Assembly (NCBI GenBank): GCA_037447655.1 | Contig: JBBHKE010002621.1 | Location: 55,401 to 119,400 of the forward strand | Origin: Zygnema cylindricum | Taxonomy: Eukaryota; Streptophyta; Zygnematophyceae; Zygnematales; Zygnemataceae | Length of the DNA stretch: 64,000 nucleotides | Direction of reading: 5' to 3' | Part shown: positions 23,100-33,764 of the stretch, one piece after another | How the letters are laid out: each line of letters opens with the position of its first letter | How positions within the stretch are numbered: the stretch's first letter is position 1 | Translations under genes and position numbers: made by a program | The notes under the pieces: generated by a model | The model's input: only the letters and a program-made list of their open reading frames with translations | The model's database searches: none | Told to the model about the DNA's origin: nothing

Positions 23100-23694
23100 C
23101 GGGAATTCCGGAGATTACAGGAACTAATCCTGATTTGACACGTGTTGACATTTTGGCCATGTCGTACAATGGCCGTACATAAAGTACACCGGCACCTGTA
23201 CTTTTCTATACGATACAGTAATTTGATTGGTGCCGTACTTCAGTAGATAGAGTTTTAGAGAGAGAATAGGACTTAGAAAATTTTGGGTAGGCAGTTGCCT
23301 CTCCCAGAGAGCACTCTGTATAAATGGCAAACTTTGGCTAGCCATATCTATCAATTTACTTGACCATTTTCAGTGATTTTTTTTGCTGCGGACTCAGGGG
23401 AGTCCAGGCTACATAGGGGTGTAGTCGGTCAGAGTTTTTGTCTGCCAGGGTGGCTGCATTTATAAGGGAAAGTCAAAGTGGGTGAATGTGTCCAAATCTC
23501 ATATTCTAACTTTGCATTCTGTGGTGGAACTGACCACACAGAAAGTGTTATTTCAGAGGGGTGAATCTATATTGGGATTGTGACTGTCAAGGGGTCAGTC
23601 ATTTGGGTTTATATTAACTTGGAGTCGGCACTATCTAGATTAGCTTCTTTTGGATCTGCATACTCTGAGGGCCAATGGAGGTCTCAGAGTTTCA
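23100..23694 (+). repeat. element B 3' LTR, second piece
   Basis: Continues the B LTR after E (CGGGAATTCCGGAGATTACAGG, matching 8097-8690) through the GTAC palindrome and TATAAA, ending ATGGAGGTCTCAGAGTTTCA. It is followed by GTCTT, the duplicated target of B. Confidence 0.92.
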
Positions 23695-23699
23695 GTCTT

Positions 23700-23843
23700 A
23701 TTTCACAGGGGTGAAGTTGTAATACGGTTTTGATTGTCAAGGGGTCAATCATTTTGGTTTATATAAACTTGGAGTTGGCACTATCTTGATTAACTTCTTT
23801 TGATCTGCAAATTCTGTGTGGCAATGGAGCCCATAGAATTACA
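23700..23843 (+). repeat. element A 5' LTR, last piece
   Basis: ATTTCACAGGGGTGAAG onward matches 26772-26911 of the A 3' LTR. It ends ...GAATTACA at 23843 and is followed by the primer-binding site GGTTATGGGCCCACC. Confidence 0.88.
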
Positions 23844-25700
23844 GGTTATGGGCCCACCATCTAGGGTGCCTATGTTTGATGGAACAAACTTCACTTATTG
23901 GGAGTTCGCGATGGAGGGATTGCTTTTTGAAAAGAACTTATAGGGAATTGTTTCGGGACAAGTGAGTTGTCCGCCACCAAGCTTTGGAGGAACTCACTAT
24001 AGAGAATCATCTGGGGCTTTCCAAAAAACCAACCGGAGTAATGATGCAACAGAAGGTGAAGGGACAATTATTACCATGGAAGGGGGAAAAGAATAGAAGG
24101 ATAAAGGGACAACGATGGTGAGGGGAGCTAGGCTCTCGGCTACATTTCACCTTGTGGGGGTTATAACTAAACCAAAAACTTAACAAAATGATAGAAAAAT
24201 TTGGGAATATATAAACACTATAGCAAAACATCTCATACTTAGATATGTGTCTAAGTCCATAGCTATCACTTATTTAAATCTAACTAAGTCTTCGGAAATC
24301 TGGGAAACACTAATTCAGATTTATAAGAGTGAGACTATACAAAGGTTGCAGTTAGTAAAACAGGAAATCAATGCTTATGTTTATAAAGGCGGTAGCATGA
24401 TAGAGTTTTGCAATGATATTGCTAGTTTATATGTTGAGCTTGCTAGTGCGGTATATGTAGAATCTGAGGAGAGAAAGATTAATACACTAATCATAAAACT
24501 CCCAGATGAATACGAAGACATCATTTACCTTATGCAGGGAATGCATGGCTCCACATGGACTTAGAGCATTACCATAGGGATGATTCTTGTGAGGGAAAAC
24601 ACTTTGTAACTTTGAAGGAGAAGTGACAGGGTGAATGCAAATACAGCTGGTGGTGGTTGGCGAAAGCGTGATGAGAGGAATGGCGGTGACGAGCGGAAGC
24701 GTGATGAGAGGAAGAAAGACAAAGGTAAACCTTATCGGAACTTCGTTGGAAAGACAGGGAGAAGAAAAGAAAAGGGAGCTTTGAAAAAGGGGGTTTGCTT
24801 CTTTTGTAAGGAACCAGGTCATTATATGGAGGAATGCCTTTGATTAGAAGAACTTAGAAGTTGGAATGAGGATGAGGAGGAAGAAAGGGAAAAGGAGAAA
24901 TAGGATGAAGATATTTTGGAGCTTCTTCACATCGGTAGAATGGAGAAGAGAGAAAAACACACATAAATTCCAAGAAAGCAACAATGTGCTTTTGGAGGTA
25001 AAGGGAAGTGAAGAGAAAGGAGGTATTTAAGGGAGTTAGAAATAATGAGGGTAATTTTATAGATATTTTGGAAACACAAAACTGGTCGGAAAGGGAGATT
25101 TGAACGGATTCCGAATTAAAGGGAGAAGTAAGTCTAGAGGGGGCTCTAAAGGATTGGGGAGAAGAGGAATATTTGATTAAAAGTTTAGGGGAGGAGAAAT
25201 ATTTATTGGGAATCAAAATAGAAAGTGATAGTGGAAAGAATTCCACGAGAGAGAGTGAGGAAAGTTTAGAAAGTGGGATAATTATCATGAATAGAAATAT
25301 GAGTTCGGAAGATGTAGATTTTATGAGGAACTTAGTGGGGACTCTTGATTTAAAGACGAATTTCAGGGGTAATGGTTTTGACATCACTAATGGGAGTGAT
25401 GTCATCTTTGAAGGTGTACCCGTAAAAGGGTTAGCATCTGGGTGTGTGTTGCAGATTAGAGATGGGGCTGGCTAGTTGAATTGCAAGAGGGAAATCAGAT
25501 TTTTGTGAGGATGGAAAAAAGATGAGGTGGATAATATCTTTGCTCGGATTTATTATAGTGGGATGCTAAATAGAATGTTTACTTCAGCTCATTTTATGGA
25601 CATTTTTAAATATAAGGGTGTTGTCATAAAGTTTTATGAAAGGAAAAGGAAAAGAAAAAAAAAGAAATGGGGTGTTTGTTTATTTGTTTGTAAAATTGAA
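23827..25700 (+). pseudogene. gag: element A gag with RNase H tail, heavily mutated
   Basis: ATG at 23827 (MEPIELQVMGPPSRVP), TAG at about 23941 where other copies have Trp (HLWGIVS), and further stops near 24095, 24180, 24552, 24608, 24841 and 24901. Recognisable blocks: IQIYKSETIQRLQLV and KLPDEYEDII (24247-24564), a KRDE repeat and the knuckle CFFCKEPGHYMEEC (24631-24843), then a decayed acidic region and the RNase H relic FDITNGSDVIFEGVPVKGLASG (about 25375-25475). It ends in a Lys/Arg-rich tail. This is the same gag-only layout as B and D but much older in appearance. Confidence 0.85.
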
Positions 25701-25727
25701 AGGAAGTAGACTATAAAATAAGGGGAG

Positions 25728-26911
25728 TGTAGATATTTGAGTATTTTCTAGGTCTATATTAGGATAGAAAAAGAATTGAGGCAGTCTGCCTCTGACTCCC
25801 TTCTCCAAGCCCCCACACTTGTTGTAGTCACTGAAGGCTGGAAAGGGAGCTAGAGCCATGGCTGCCTAAGCTCTCCAAAGAGACAGGTGTAGATAAATGG
25901 TAGATTTACTAAAATGGATATTGACAAACCCAGATTTGATCCTGGTACCTACCGTTCGTCAATACTCCAATAGCCGGTAGCTTAGTCAGTTTAGTCTTGG
26001 GCTAGTACTAGCATATATGAAGTTTGATAAATACTTAAATAGTTACACGTAGACTAGTTTATTTAACAGGAAATATAAACGTAGTGCATAGATACAGTTA
26101 TAGATAACACAGAGTACTGTTTTATGTATTGTATGAAACGGATACCGCGCATTTGTTTCGACCGCAAAACAAATACCGCGCGTCTATTTTCAACGGCTAG
26201 AATATAGCCGGATTTGATCGGACGGCCACGATAAGCGCCGCGATCGCGGAATATGTGTTTTTGGCGTTTTACGGTCATCGCCACGTGAAGTGACACGTGG
26301 CACGTCAACATTGGATTGCGGCAACTCCGAAGATTACGGGAACAAATACGAACATGACATGTGTCGACATTTCGGCCATATCGTACGATGGTCGTACAAA
26401 AAGTACACCGGCACCTGTACTTTTCTATACGGCACAGTAAAGTGATTGGTGCCGTACGTCAGTAAATAGAGTCTTAGAGAGAGATAATACTTATAATATT
26501 TTTGGTAGGTAGCCGCCTCTCCTAGAGGGCATCTTGTATAAAAGGCAAACTTTGGCTAGCCATAACTATCAACTCAGTTGACCATTTTTAGTGATTCTTT
26601 TTGCTGCAGACTCAGGGGAGTCCTGGCTACACAACGGTGTAGTCGACCAGATTGTTTGCTTACCAGGGTGGCTGCATTTCTAAGGGAAAGTCAAAGTGAG
26701 TGAATGTGTCCAAATCTCAAATTCTAACTTTGCATTCTGTGGTGGAATTGAGCACACAGAAAGTCTTATTTCACAGGGGTGAAGTTGTAATAGGGTTTTG
26801 ATTGTCAAGGGGTCTATCATTTGGTTTTATATAAACTTGGAGTCGGCACTATCTAGATTAGCTTCTTTTGATCTGCAAATTTTGTGTGGCAATGGAGCCC
26901 ATAGAATTTCA
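25728..26911 (+). repeat. element A 3' LTR
   Basis: 1184 bp, preceded by the polypurine tract AAAATAAGGGGAG (25715-25727). Antisense tRNA-like block at 25922-26003 (CCAGATTTGATCCTGG), hairpin near 26150-26175, GTAC palindrome near 26392-26432, TATAAA at 26537-26542. Ends TTTCA, followed by GAGAA. Confidence 0.92.
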
Positions 26912-27933
26912 GAGAACATGTAAGCTAGGAGTATAACGCTTTTGACTCACTTCGCAGCCAACAGGGGAAATAGTGCCAGGGCAGTAAACTTATGTGATTT
27001 GTTCGAGATGGAAGTGGAGACTGTGGGGCCAACAACTTGTCGCATGCTTGGATTTTTTGACATGAACGGCAAAACTAACAAGGTAACTTAGGGTGTTTTT
27101 TTGAAGTATAAAATGGCTTAGAGGGTATTATTTTTACATGGATTAATTGTGAATTGTTATCCGTATTGCAGAATGGTCGAAAGGAGCACTTTGGTGTTAT
27201 TTGAAACAGGGAATGGGAAGTTTGTCCTGTTGGCAGAATCGCTTTGTGGTTGTTGTACCTGTTCCACATAAAAGGAGGCGCGGGTTCAGGATGCTTCGAC
27301 TTTTCATACAGAGAATTGTGGTACGCTTAAAGTGTTGTAATTACAAACTCAATTGTTTTTCAAACTTGAATATGTAGTTGTTATTTCGATTTCTTGACAA
27401 ATTTTTTTTTGTAATATATACATGTGTGATACATGAACAGTACGATCTATTTTTATTCCCAAAGGCTTCAGACAATGAAAAATCTTTGGATTACCATAGC
27501 CACTTACGGTTGATCCATGCGATGTTCTTCTCTCTAAACGTTGCCTCCAACTCGAAAACACACGCAATAAGAGGGGCAGGTGCAAGGGCAGCAGAAAGTA
27601 AAAGGTGAGAACTTCCCCGTTTGACTTGCATTCAATTATAAAATTTGAAGATAATAAGTTTCAATACTTTTGTGTTCATAATCCTTTATTAAAGTAATAA
27701 AAGTTGAACGTCTACACGGCTTTTGAAGCGCTTATTGCGCAACTTGGGCGATGGGTTAACGGTCACATGTATCCTACCTCACCTCTATCCTTTTTGAAGT
27801 GTTACTTGTACAAGCTGGATTCGAAGACAGCAAAAATATGTACCTTCTTCATCGAGATCGTGTTGAAGTCCTCGAATGCCTTATTCAACGGGTCTTTCCA
27901 TGGGCGAAAGACCCTCTCGAGAGTGTTAAACAG
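26912..27933 (+). pseudogene. Crypton-type tyrosine recombinase, catalytic domain exons (broken)
   Basis: The reading from 2141 resumes here as ARSITLLTHFAANRGNSARAVNLCDLFEME, ending GKTNK at 27082 (donor GTAACT). The next exon, 27172-27320, reads NGRKEHFGVI, a stop (TGA, likely CGA before), then CPVGRIALWLLYLFHIKGG. The exon at about 27441-27604 has SLDYHSHLRLIHAMF...KTHAIRGAGARAAESK. The last, to 27933, has ALIAQLGRWVNGHM, a frameshift, then YLTSILFEVLL...RVFPWAKDPLESVKQ, donor GTACGC. This order matches the Ndc10/Crypton tyrosine recombinase fold: box-I Arg in RGNSAR, HxxR as HAIR, and a nucleophile Tyr in YLTS. Role by family: cuts and rejoins DNA through a 3'-phosphotyrosine link. In-frame stops, one frameshift and phase problems at two junctions show decay. 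Confidence 0.7.
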
Positions 27934-28635
27934 GTACGCTTTTTTTAATTAAGGGTAAAGAAGGCGGAAAAACATGGTAGGATAATAGATAAAAAGATAG
28001 GAAAGAGAAGTTAGGCTCGACTTAAATTAGTTAAAAAACAAGGAATTATTATTAACGCCGTGAGATCATGGTGAGAAAAGTGGCAACGACGGCTTTGGCG
28101 CCTAGCATGCTTGGGGCTAGAGACGTCTAACCAGCGCCAACGCCGCGGCGGCGCAAATTATAAGAATATTGGCCGACATGTAAAGCGACGCAAAAATGTC
28201 AAATTTGAATTTGAATTTTAAGCGCGCGCCAACTGACAAAGATCGCTATATGGATTTTGAATCGCGTCGGACGACAAAATTTGAAAGTGTGATCGTCAAA
28301 AGTGAATCGTGATATACATTCCATTAATGTCAAGTTGCTACGCGAAACGACGTCAAAGTTTTGTACGCAACGTTATGTTAGATCTAGTACGAAATTTAAC
28401 TTAAATAACGTATGTTGAGTACATTTACGTAACTCAACGAACAACCATGTGTACTTCGAAAGGTAAGAAATGTACCTTTGAACATTATTCCTCTCTCTCT
28501 CATTTCCTCTCTCTTTCTACGCAGAATTAAGTCGTCGCCATGGATTCAGCCGGCAATCGAAACACTCGTTTAAACACTCAAAAACTACACCCTGGCTTGA
28601 TTGTCCACGAAAAATGAGAAACTAGACATGCCCAT
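27934..28635. other. start of a very large Crypton intron; no gene seen
   Basis: Begins with donor GTACGC after ...SVKQ. The first 700 bases hold only short open frames, a GC-rich patch with GGCGCC repeats (28090-28160) and a CT repeat (28491-28516). The matching acceptor in the same phase is at 40738. Everything from here to 40737 lies in this interval. Confidence 0.5.
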
Positions 28636-29538
28636 TTGTGTCAATCACGTCTAAAGAGAAAGGGAAAAAAAAATCAGACTTCTGCAATGCTCCAAGTTAC
28701 AAAAATTGTAGAAAGGGAACAAGGGGGGAACAGAAGCTCAGATGATTACAATCCATCTTCACCTTCGACCGACGAATCCATCGTTGACGGGGCTAGACCT
28801 TCTAAAGAGCCTACTTTATCAGAAAAAACCATCAAAGGTGACATCAAAGTTGACAAATTGGAGGGGGGTGACACTACACAGGACGAGCAATCACCAAACA
28901 GCGAAGAACAACAAAATAAAGAGGAGTTTGGTAGTGCGGACGAAGTAATGGGGGTTGCTTCGTCAAAATCCCCCCAAGAGTTACCTTTAGCTTTAATGTT
29001 GGAAGGAGAAAGGGTTCTCTCGCCAATACAACCTAGGCGAGAGGACTCGGATTGGTTATTTCCTCCACCTGTAGGTCAAGAATCGGCTATAGAGGCCTTT
29101 TTCCCTAATCCTTCCCATTTCATACTAATTACGGATTGGCCTTTAGAGTGGAGGTACGAGGCTCGTGAAAGGATTACAGGTACTAAAGGACCCCATCCCC
29201 TCACCTTATCTCTTGATATACCGGCTCACCCTACATGGATATACATGTCTTCCATAGACAATGGTACAACATTCGGAGCTTTTACACAATTTAATAGCAG
29301 AGACACTCGCCTCAACAGGGTTATCCTTGAAGCAGATGGCTTTAAGCTTCATGTGTCTAAGTATCTCAGGCAACATCACACTTGGGACCCACGATTCTAT
29401 GCGATTCTTAAAATATGCAAAGACACATCGGACGTGCAACGACTTCGAGATGCCAAGAGTATAGTTTTAAAACGAATTCAATTTTTTTTTGTGAATAAGC
29501 CACGCGTACGCCTCAAAAACAAAATTAGGGTTCCTTGA
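28636..29538 (+). CDS. unrecognised 300-aa ORF inside the Crypton intron
   Basis: The open frame starts MCQSRLKRKGKKNQ. Residues 30-130 are low-complexity, rich in Ser, Glu and Asp. Residues 150-290 look folded: SDWLFPPPVGQESAIEAFFP, ILITDWPLEWRYEARERI, LTLSLDIPAHPTWIYMSS, and a basic C-terminus. After the stop a shifted frame (about 29575-29730) continues with IRQELVELRRMVKKLG and a coiled-coil-like stretch before running into a purine repeat, so the gene may once have been longer. I do not recognise the family. It could belong to another transposon that inserted in the intron, or be an extra Crypton-borne protein. No introns, TIRs or neighbours settle it. Confidence 0.4.
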   Translation: MCQSRLKRKGKKNQTSAMLQVTKIVEREQGGNRSSDDYNPSSPSTDESIVDGARPSKEPTLSEKTIKGDIKVDKLEGGDTTQDEQSPNSEEQQNKEEFGSADEVMGVASSKSPQELPLALMLEGERVLSPIQPRREDSDWLFPPPVGQESAIEAFFPNPSHFILITDWPLEWRYEARERITGTKGPHPLTLSLDIPAHPTWIYMSSIDNGTTFGAFTQFNSRDTRLNRVILEADGFKLHVSKYLRQHHTWDPRFYAILKICKDTSDVQRLRDAKSIVLKRIQFFFVNKPRVRLKNKIRVP

Positions 29539-29689
29539 CCAATTTTTGCGCCACAACCTATTGATGCCAGGTTCCCTCAACCGAATCTCGAGAGGCAACA
29601 TACAGAAGACGACCAATCACTCCAACTATACGGCAAGAGCTCGTGGAACTTCGGCGAATGGTGAAAAAGCTAGGTCGTAGGGTATATGT

Positions 29690-30035
29690 GTTAGAGAGAG
29701 AATTGAAAAGAGCGAATGAGGGAGAGAGGGAGCGGGAGAGGAAGGGAGAGGAAAAAGGAGACGAAGTTGAGAGAGGGACAATGGGAGTGAGGGAAAGAGA
29801 AAGTGGGAGGAGGAAGGGGATGAGAGAGGGAAGGAAAAAGAGGGAGAGAGGGAGGGAGAGAGGGAGGAAGTATGGGTGGAGTTTGGGGATGAGGGAAGGA
29901 AGAAGAAAAAAAAAGTGTGAGGGGGAGAGAGAGGGAGAGGAAAGGGGAGAGGGAAGGGAAGGAGAGGTAATGGTAGCGAGGGAGAGAGAAAAGTGTGGGT
30001 AAGAAGGGAATGACGGAGGGAAGAAGGAAGAGGGA
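29690..30035. repeat. purine-rich repeat tract, left part
   Basis: G/A-only stretches built from a degenerate unit containing GAGGTAATGGTAGCGAGGG and AAAAGTGTGGG. The same unit recurs at 37365-37510, so this tract and 37333-37912 are one region separated by element F. Open reading frames in it (Glu/Arg- or Pro/Ser-rich) are a consequence of composition, not genes. Confidence 0.8.
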
Positions 30036-30980
30036 TGCCTCCACCTCCTCTCTCTAGCCCCCATACTTGTTGTAGTCACTGAAGGATAGAAAGGGTGGTT
30101 GATCCATGGCTGCCTTAGTTCAACAGGCAGTTATTTTTAGTAGGTTACTAAAAATAGTACTGACGGACCCGGGATTTGAACCCGGTACCTTCGGTTCGTC
30201 AAGTTGGCCGATAGCGGTCAACTTTATCCTACTAGACTAGGACCAATGCTAAATGTTATAGAGTGTGATAGATATATATACATTTAGAGTGTAAGAAATC
30301 CATTTAACTAAAACTAGATACGGCGTGCATAGATATAGTTTTAGTACGACATCATTTCAGAATGAAAACCTCGCATTTGTTCGACAGCGAAACAAATATC
30401 TCGCAAGTAATTATAACGGCTACGATTACGTCTCATTACCAATCCGACGGCGCACGTCATCGCCGAAATCCCGGAATGGTCACCTTGGCGTTTTGTGACT
30501 TGGCATGACCTGGAGCCACGTGGAGAGATGACATTCGGTCATAGGAATTACGAGGAATGTACGAACAAGTAAAAAGCAGACACGCGTCCACTTAATAGCC
30601 TTGTCGTACATAGGCCGTACAAAAGGTACACCGGCAGTAGTACCTTTTGGTACGGTACAGTAATTTGATTGGTCCGTACTTCAGTAGATAGAAGTTATTA
30701 GAAGGAATCAGGACTTAGAAAATTTTGGTAGGTAGTCACCTCTCCCTTTGAGAGTTTGTACAAATTGGCATTTTTTAGTGCCTCGTAACTTATCGGTTGG
30801 TTGGCCGTTTTCAGTGATTCATTTTGCTACGGACTCAGGGGGGTCCAGGCTGCACAAGGGTGCAGTCAAATTATCAGTTTGCCTTCTTGGGCAGAAGTGG
30901 TCGTGGCTTAAAGTGGGTTAGTTAAATACTAACTAGAGGCCTTCTGTATTCTGTAGTCCAATAGAGGACACAGAATTGCA
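30036..30980 (+). repeat. element F 5' LTR, 5'-truncated
   Basis: Matches 36388-37332 closely. The best tRNA-like block of the window lies at 30162-30243. GTAC palindrome with a G:C-rich variant stem (GTACAAAAGGTAC...GTACCTTTTGGTAC) at about 30619-30655. The gag ATG at its end is mutated to ATA (30961-30963). Confidence 0.85.
30162..30243 (-). other. tRNA-like segment, antisense within LTR F
   Basis: On the minus strand there is an A-box-like TAGTCTAGTAGG and, about 45 bases on, CCGGGTTCAAATCCCGG, a perfect T-arm with a consensus B box. The next bases, GTCCGTCA, look like an acceptor 3' half. The 5' acceptor half does not pair with it, so this is a tRNA-derived block rather than a functional tRNA gene. 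Equivalents lie in all other LTRs. Confidence 0.6.
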
Positions 30981-31061
30981 GGTTATGGGCCCACCCTCTA
31001 GGGTGCCCACCTTCAATGGATCTGGGTTCATCTATATGGAATCCATAATGATGGGAGCTTT

Positions 31062-32064
31062 TGTTGAAATAAGTAGTTTTTTGTATTTTCTAGTTTAAAA
31101 TAAATTAGCGGAAACATATATAAGAAATGATGGCAGCCTGCCTCCATCTCTTCTCTCTCTCCCCCATACTTGTTGTAGTCACTGAAAGAGAGAGAGAGCG
31201 ATGGAGCCATGGCTGTCTCAGCTCCATAGGAAGGACTAAAGAGTGACTTAAGTCACTCTCAACAAAAGGTTGAGTCCGGCAGGACTCGAACCCCCGACCG
31301 GTAGAGCGCGGCTTAGCCGTTAGCTCTAACCTGTCTGTCGAAGAAGTCCGTTATATTATATAGGGTTTCATTCATATATAAACTGTTGTATAGTACCGAA
31401 ATGATCTAACTGGAATATGAAACGAAACGAACATAGAACTTGTTAAGGTTTAGTGCGAAACGTCATTTCGCACGAAACAAATGAAACATACACTTTTAAC
31501 GGTCGACATTTAATGTCGGATTTAATACGACGGCGCACGTCGTCGCCGAGATCGCGGAATGGTCACTTTGGATTTTATGGACGTGGCATGACGTGGCGCC
31601 GCGTAGAAGGATGACATTCGGTCGCGGGAATTCCGGAGGAAGTACGGACAAGTGGAAAAATGACACGCGTCCACTCAAGAGCCTTGTCGTACACCGGCCG
31701 TACAGAAAGTACATCGACCATAGTACCTTTCTATACTTTACAGTAATACGATTGGTTCGTACTTTAGTAGATAGGGGTTGTGAGAGGGATTTAGGACTTA
31801 GGAAATATTTGGTAGACAGACACCTCTCTCTAAGAGAGCTTTGTATAAATTGGCATTTTTGCCGGCTCATAACTTATCGCCTGGTTGGCCGTTTTCACTG
31901 ATTCTTTTTGCTACGGACTCAGGGGAGTCCAGGCTACACAGGGGTGCAGTCAAATTCTCAGTTTGCCTTCTTGGGCAGAAGTGGTCGTGGCTTAAAGTGG
32001 GTTAGTTAAATACAATCTAGAGGCTTCCTGTATTTTTTAGTCCAATGGAGGACACAGAATTGCA
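31062..32064 (+). mobile_element. solo LTR G inside element F gag
   Basis: 1003 bp, TGTTGAAATAAG...GAATTGCA. It has all LTR landmarks: the GA box and CCATGGCTGTC, a tRNA-like antisense block with a perfect B box (GGTTCGAGTCC, 31272-31340), a GTAC palindrome (about 31699-31735) and TATAAA (31844-31849). It replaces a few gag codons, and the flanks (GCTTT left, AAAAA right) show no target duplication. Confidence 0.85.
31272..31340 (-). other. tRNA-like segment, antisense within LTR G
   Basis: Minus-strand TAGAGCTAACGGCTAAG (A-box-like) followed by GGGGGTTCGAGTCCTGCC (B box GGTTCGAGTCC). It is the most tRNA-like B box in the window. No matching 5' acceptor strand is present. Confidence 0.6.
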
Positions 32065-33764
32065 AAAAACGATACTGGGGTATTGTCAGTGGACAAGTGA
32101 AACGTCCACCTTCGAGAACTCCACCAAGATTTGGGGGAGTAAGGTTTTCTGCAACAACGGCTGCCTCAGCGGAGGACGCAGATGATGGGGACAGCAGTGT
32201 GTCCGAAAAGGAGAAAGGGAAGGAGACACCCCTCACTCCTATTGCCACAGTATCGAGAGCGGCGACCGTGAAGACCGTGGAGAAAGATACTCAAATGTGG
32301 GAGGATGTAAATATGGCTGCCAAGAACTTCATTCTGAGGCACCTCACTCAAGGTTTGGCCACTCCTCATCTTCACATTTATAAGGCCGAGGAATTAAGGG
32401 AGAGTTTGGTGGAGATTTATAGAGCTGGAACTATTCAGGAGCTCCAGTTGGCTGAGCAAAAGCTATTGAGTTACACTTACAAAGGAGGAAAGATGTTAGA
32501 TTACTGTAATGATCTTTCTTGTTTGTATATGGAAATGGAAAGTGCCGGGTGGACAGGCACAATGAAAATGAAAGTTAACACCCTTATCATGAAATTACCA
32601 GATGAGTTCGAAAACATAGTGTACCGAGTACAGGGATTGCCTGATAGTTCATGGAAATGCAACACAGTAGTCAGGTTGATACTTGTGCAAGAAAACACAA
32701 TGGAGATTAGGAGAGGAGGAAAGAGCATTCAAGCTCTAGCAGCAGGAGGGGACCGATGGGGGAAGGACGCGAAGAAACCTTATAGAGGGGAAAGAGATCA
32801 TTCTGGGGGACAAAGGCCCCCAAAGGGTCTTTGTCATTATTGCAAAAAGTCGGGACACTTTATTGCAGATTGTGTCAAGCTATCACAGCTGAGGCTCAAA
32901 GAGAACCGTGGAGGGGGTTCTTCCAGAGGGAAGAAAAAGGCACTTGTGGTTACAAAAGTGTTAGGAGAAACCGAGGATGAGTCCTCTGAGGAGGATGGGG
33001 AACTTCTTCTTGACGAGAGTCTGGAGGAGAAGGAGATCCCTCGGAGGCAGAAGTGTGCCCTTGGAGCAATTCGGGAAGCTCCACAAGAAGGATGGATCAT
33101 CGACTCAAGTGCATCCATGCATATGTGTCGTGATAAAGAACTCTTCACTAAGCTAAGAAAGATTCCTACTGTAGAGATAGAGTATGGGGATGGGAGAGTG
33201 GTTACTACAGATCTAGTGGGATCAGTAGATCTGAAAGTCTTAGTGGAGGGTAAGACTTCTATACTTACATTCTCAGATGTACTATACATTCCTCAGCTCA
33301 GTAAAAATCTTGTCTCTACGTCTGTGTTAGATGACAAAGAGTTTGATACCTTCACCAGAAAGGGAGTCTTTACAACTAAGTATGGGAATGAAGTTTACTT
33401 CACAGCAGATAAGGGTAGCCAAGGAATGTTTAGGCTTAACGTGAGTAATGAAAAGAAGAATGCTTATTATGTTGGTGTTCCTAAGGTGATGATTTGGCAT
33501 AAGGGGTTGGGGCATGTGCATTTTGATAGGTTGAGGGAAATGAAAAAGCTTGGGGTAGTAGATGGCATTCAGTTTGAGGATAATGAAATGATAGATAATT
33601 GTAGTGGTTGTGCTCAAGGTAAGGCTCACAGACTTCCCTTTCCCAAAGCCGCCACATATAGAGGTGAGAAAGTGTTAGATTTGGTCCACACAGATATTTG
33701 GGGACCTGCACAAGTACCTTCGGTTGGAGGAAAGAGGTTTATGATGACAATAACTGATGACTAG

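Larger units (their letters stand above)
7481..23694 (+). mobile_element. Copia-type element B (gag-only), inside A's LTR and hosting dimer E
   Basis: 5' LTR 7481-8690 (1210 bp). The 3' LTR is 10639-11254 plus 23100-23694 (1211 bp in total), split by element E. A perfect GTCTT duplication flanks it at 7476-7480 and 23695-23699. Without E the element is about 4.4 kb. It contains a long gag and a short RNase H-derived tail, and a polypurine tract (AAAATAAGGGGAG, 10626-10638) before the 3' LTR. It is the best preserved of the gag-only elements. Confidence 0.92.
2142..26911 (+). mobile_element. Copia-type element A (gag-only), host of nested D, B and E
   Basis: Starts TGTTGATATTTC at 2142 and ends ...GAATTTCA at 26911. 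It is flanked by a perfect 5-bp duplication, GAGAA, at 2137-2141 and 26912-26916. Its 5' LTR is interrupted twice: by D at 2338/6610 and by B at 7480/23700. The gag remnant lies at 23827-25700 and the 3' LTR at 25728-26911. Summing the three 5' LTR pieces (2142-2338, 6615-7480, 23700-23843) gives about 1.2 kb, matching the 1184-bp 3' LTR. The element itself is about 4.3 kb; the remaining 20 kb are later insertions. No protease, integrase or reverse transcriptase can be found in its internal region, so it would need pol from a relative. Confidence 0.9.
30981..33763 (+). pseudogene. gag-pol: element F gag and 5' pol, split by LTR G
   Basis: The first gag codons (VMGPPSRVPTFNGSGF) precede LTR G at 31061. 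Gag resumes at 32065 (KRYWGIVSGQ). The frame open from 32097 to 33763 covers the gag core (MAAKNFILRHLTQGLA, LPDEFENIVYRVQGLP), zinc knuckle CHYCKKSGHFIADC, protease WIIDSSASMHMC and the integrase N-terminus (HKGLGH...CSGC, VHTDIWGP). The protease motif reads DSSA instead of DSGA, probably inactivating. The frame stops at TAG 33762-33764 (Trp in element E, DDWSRYSR). Here gag and protease are in one frame with Trp where E has TAG. Confidence 0.88.

Noticed and set aside
29558-30079. Ser/Pro-rich minus-strand and Glu/Arg-rich plus-strand frames
   Set aside because: Also purine-tract artefacts. Only the coiled-coil-like piece up to about 29730 may be real coding relic.
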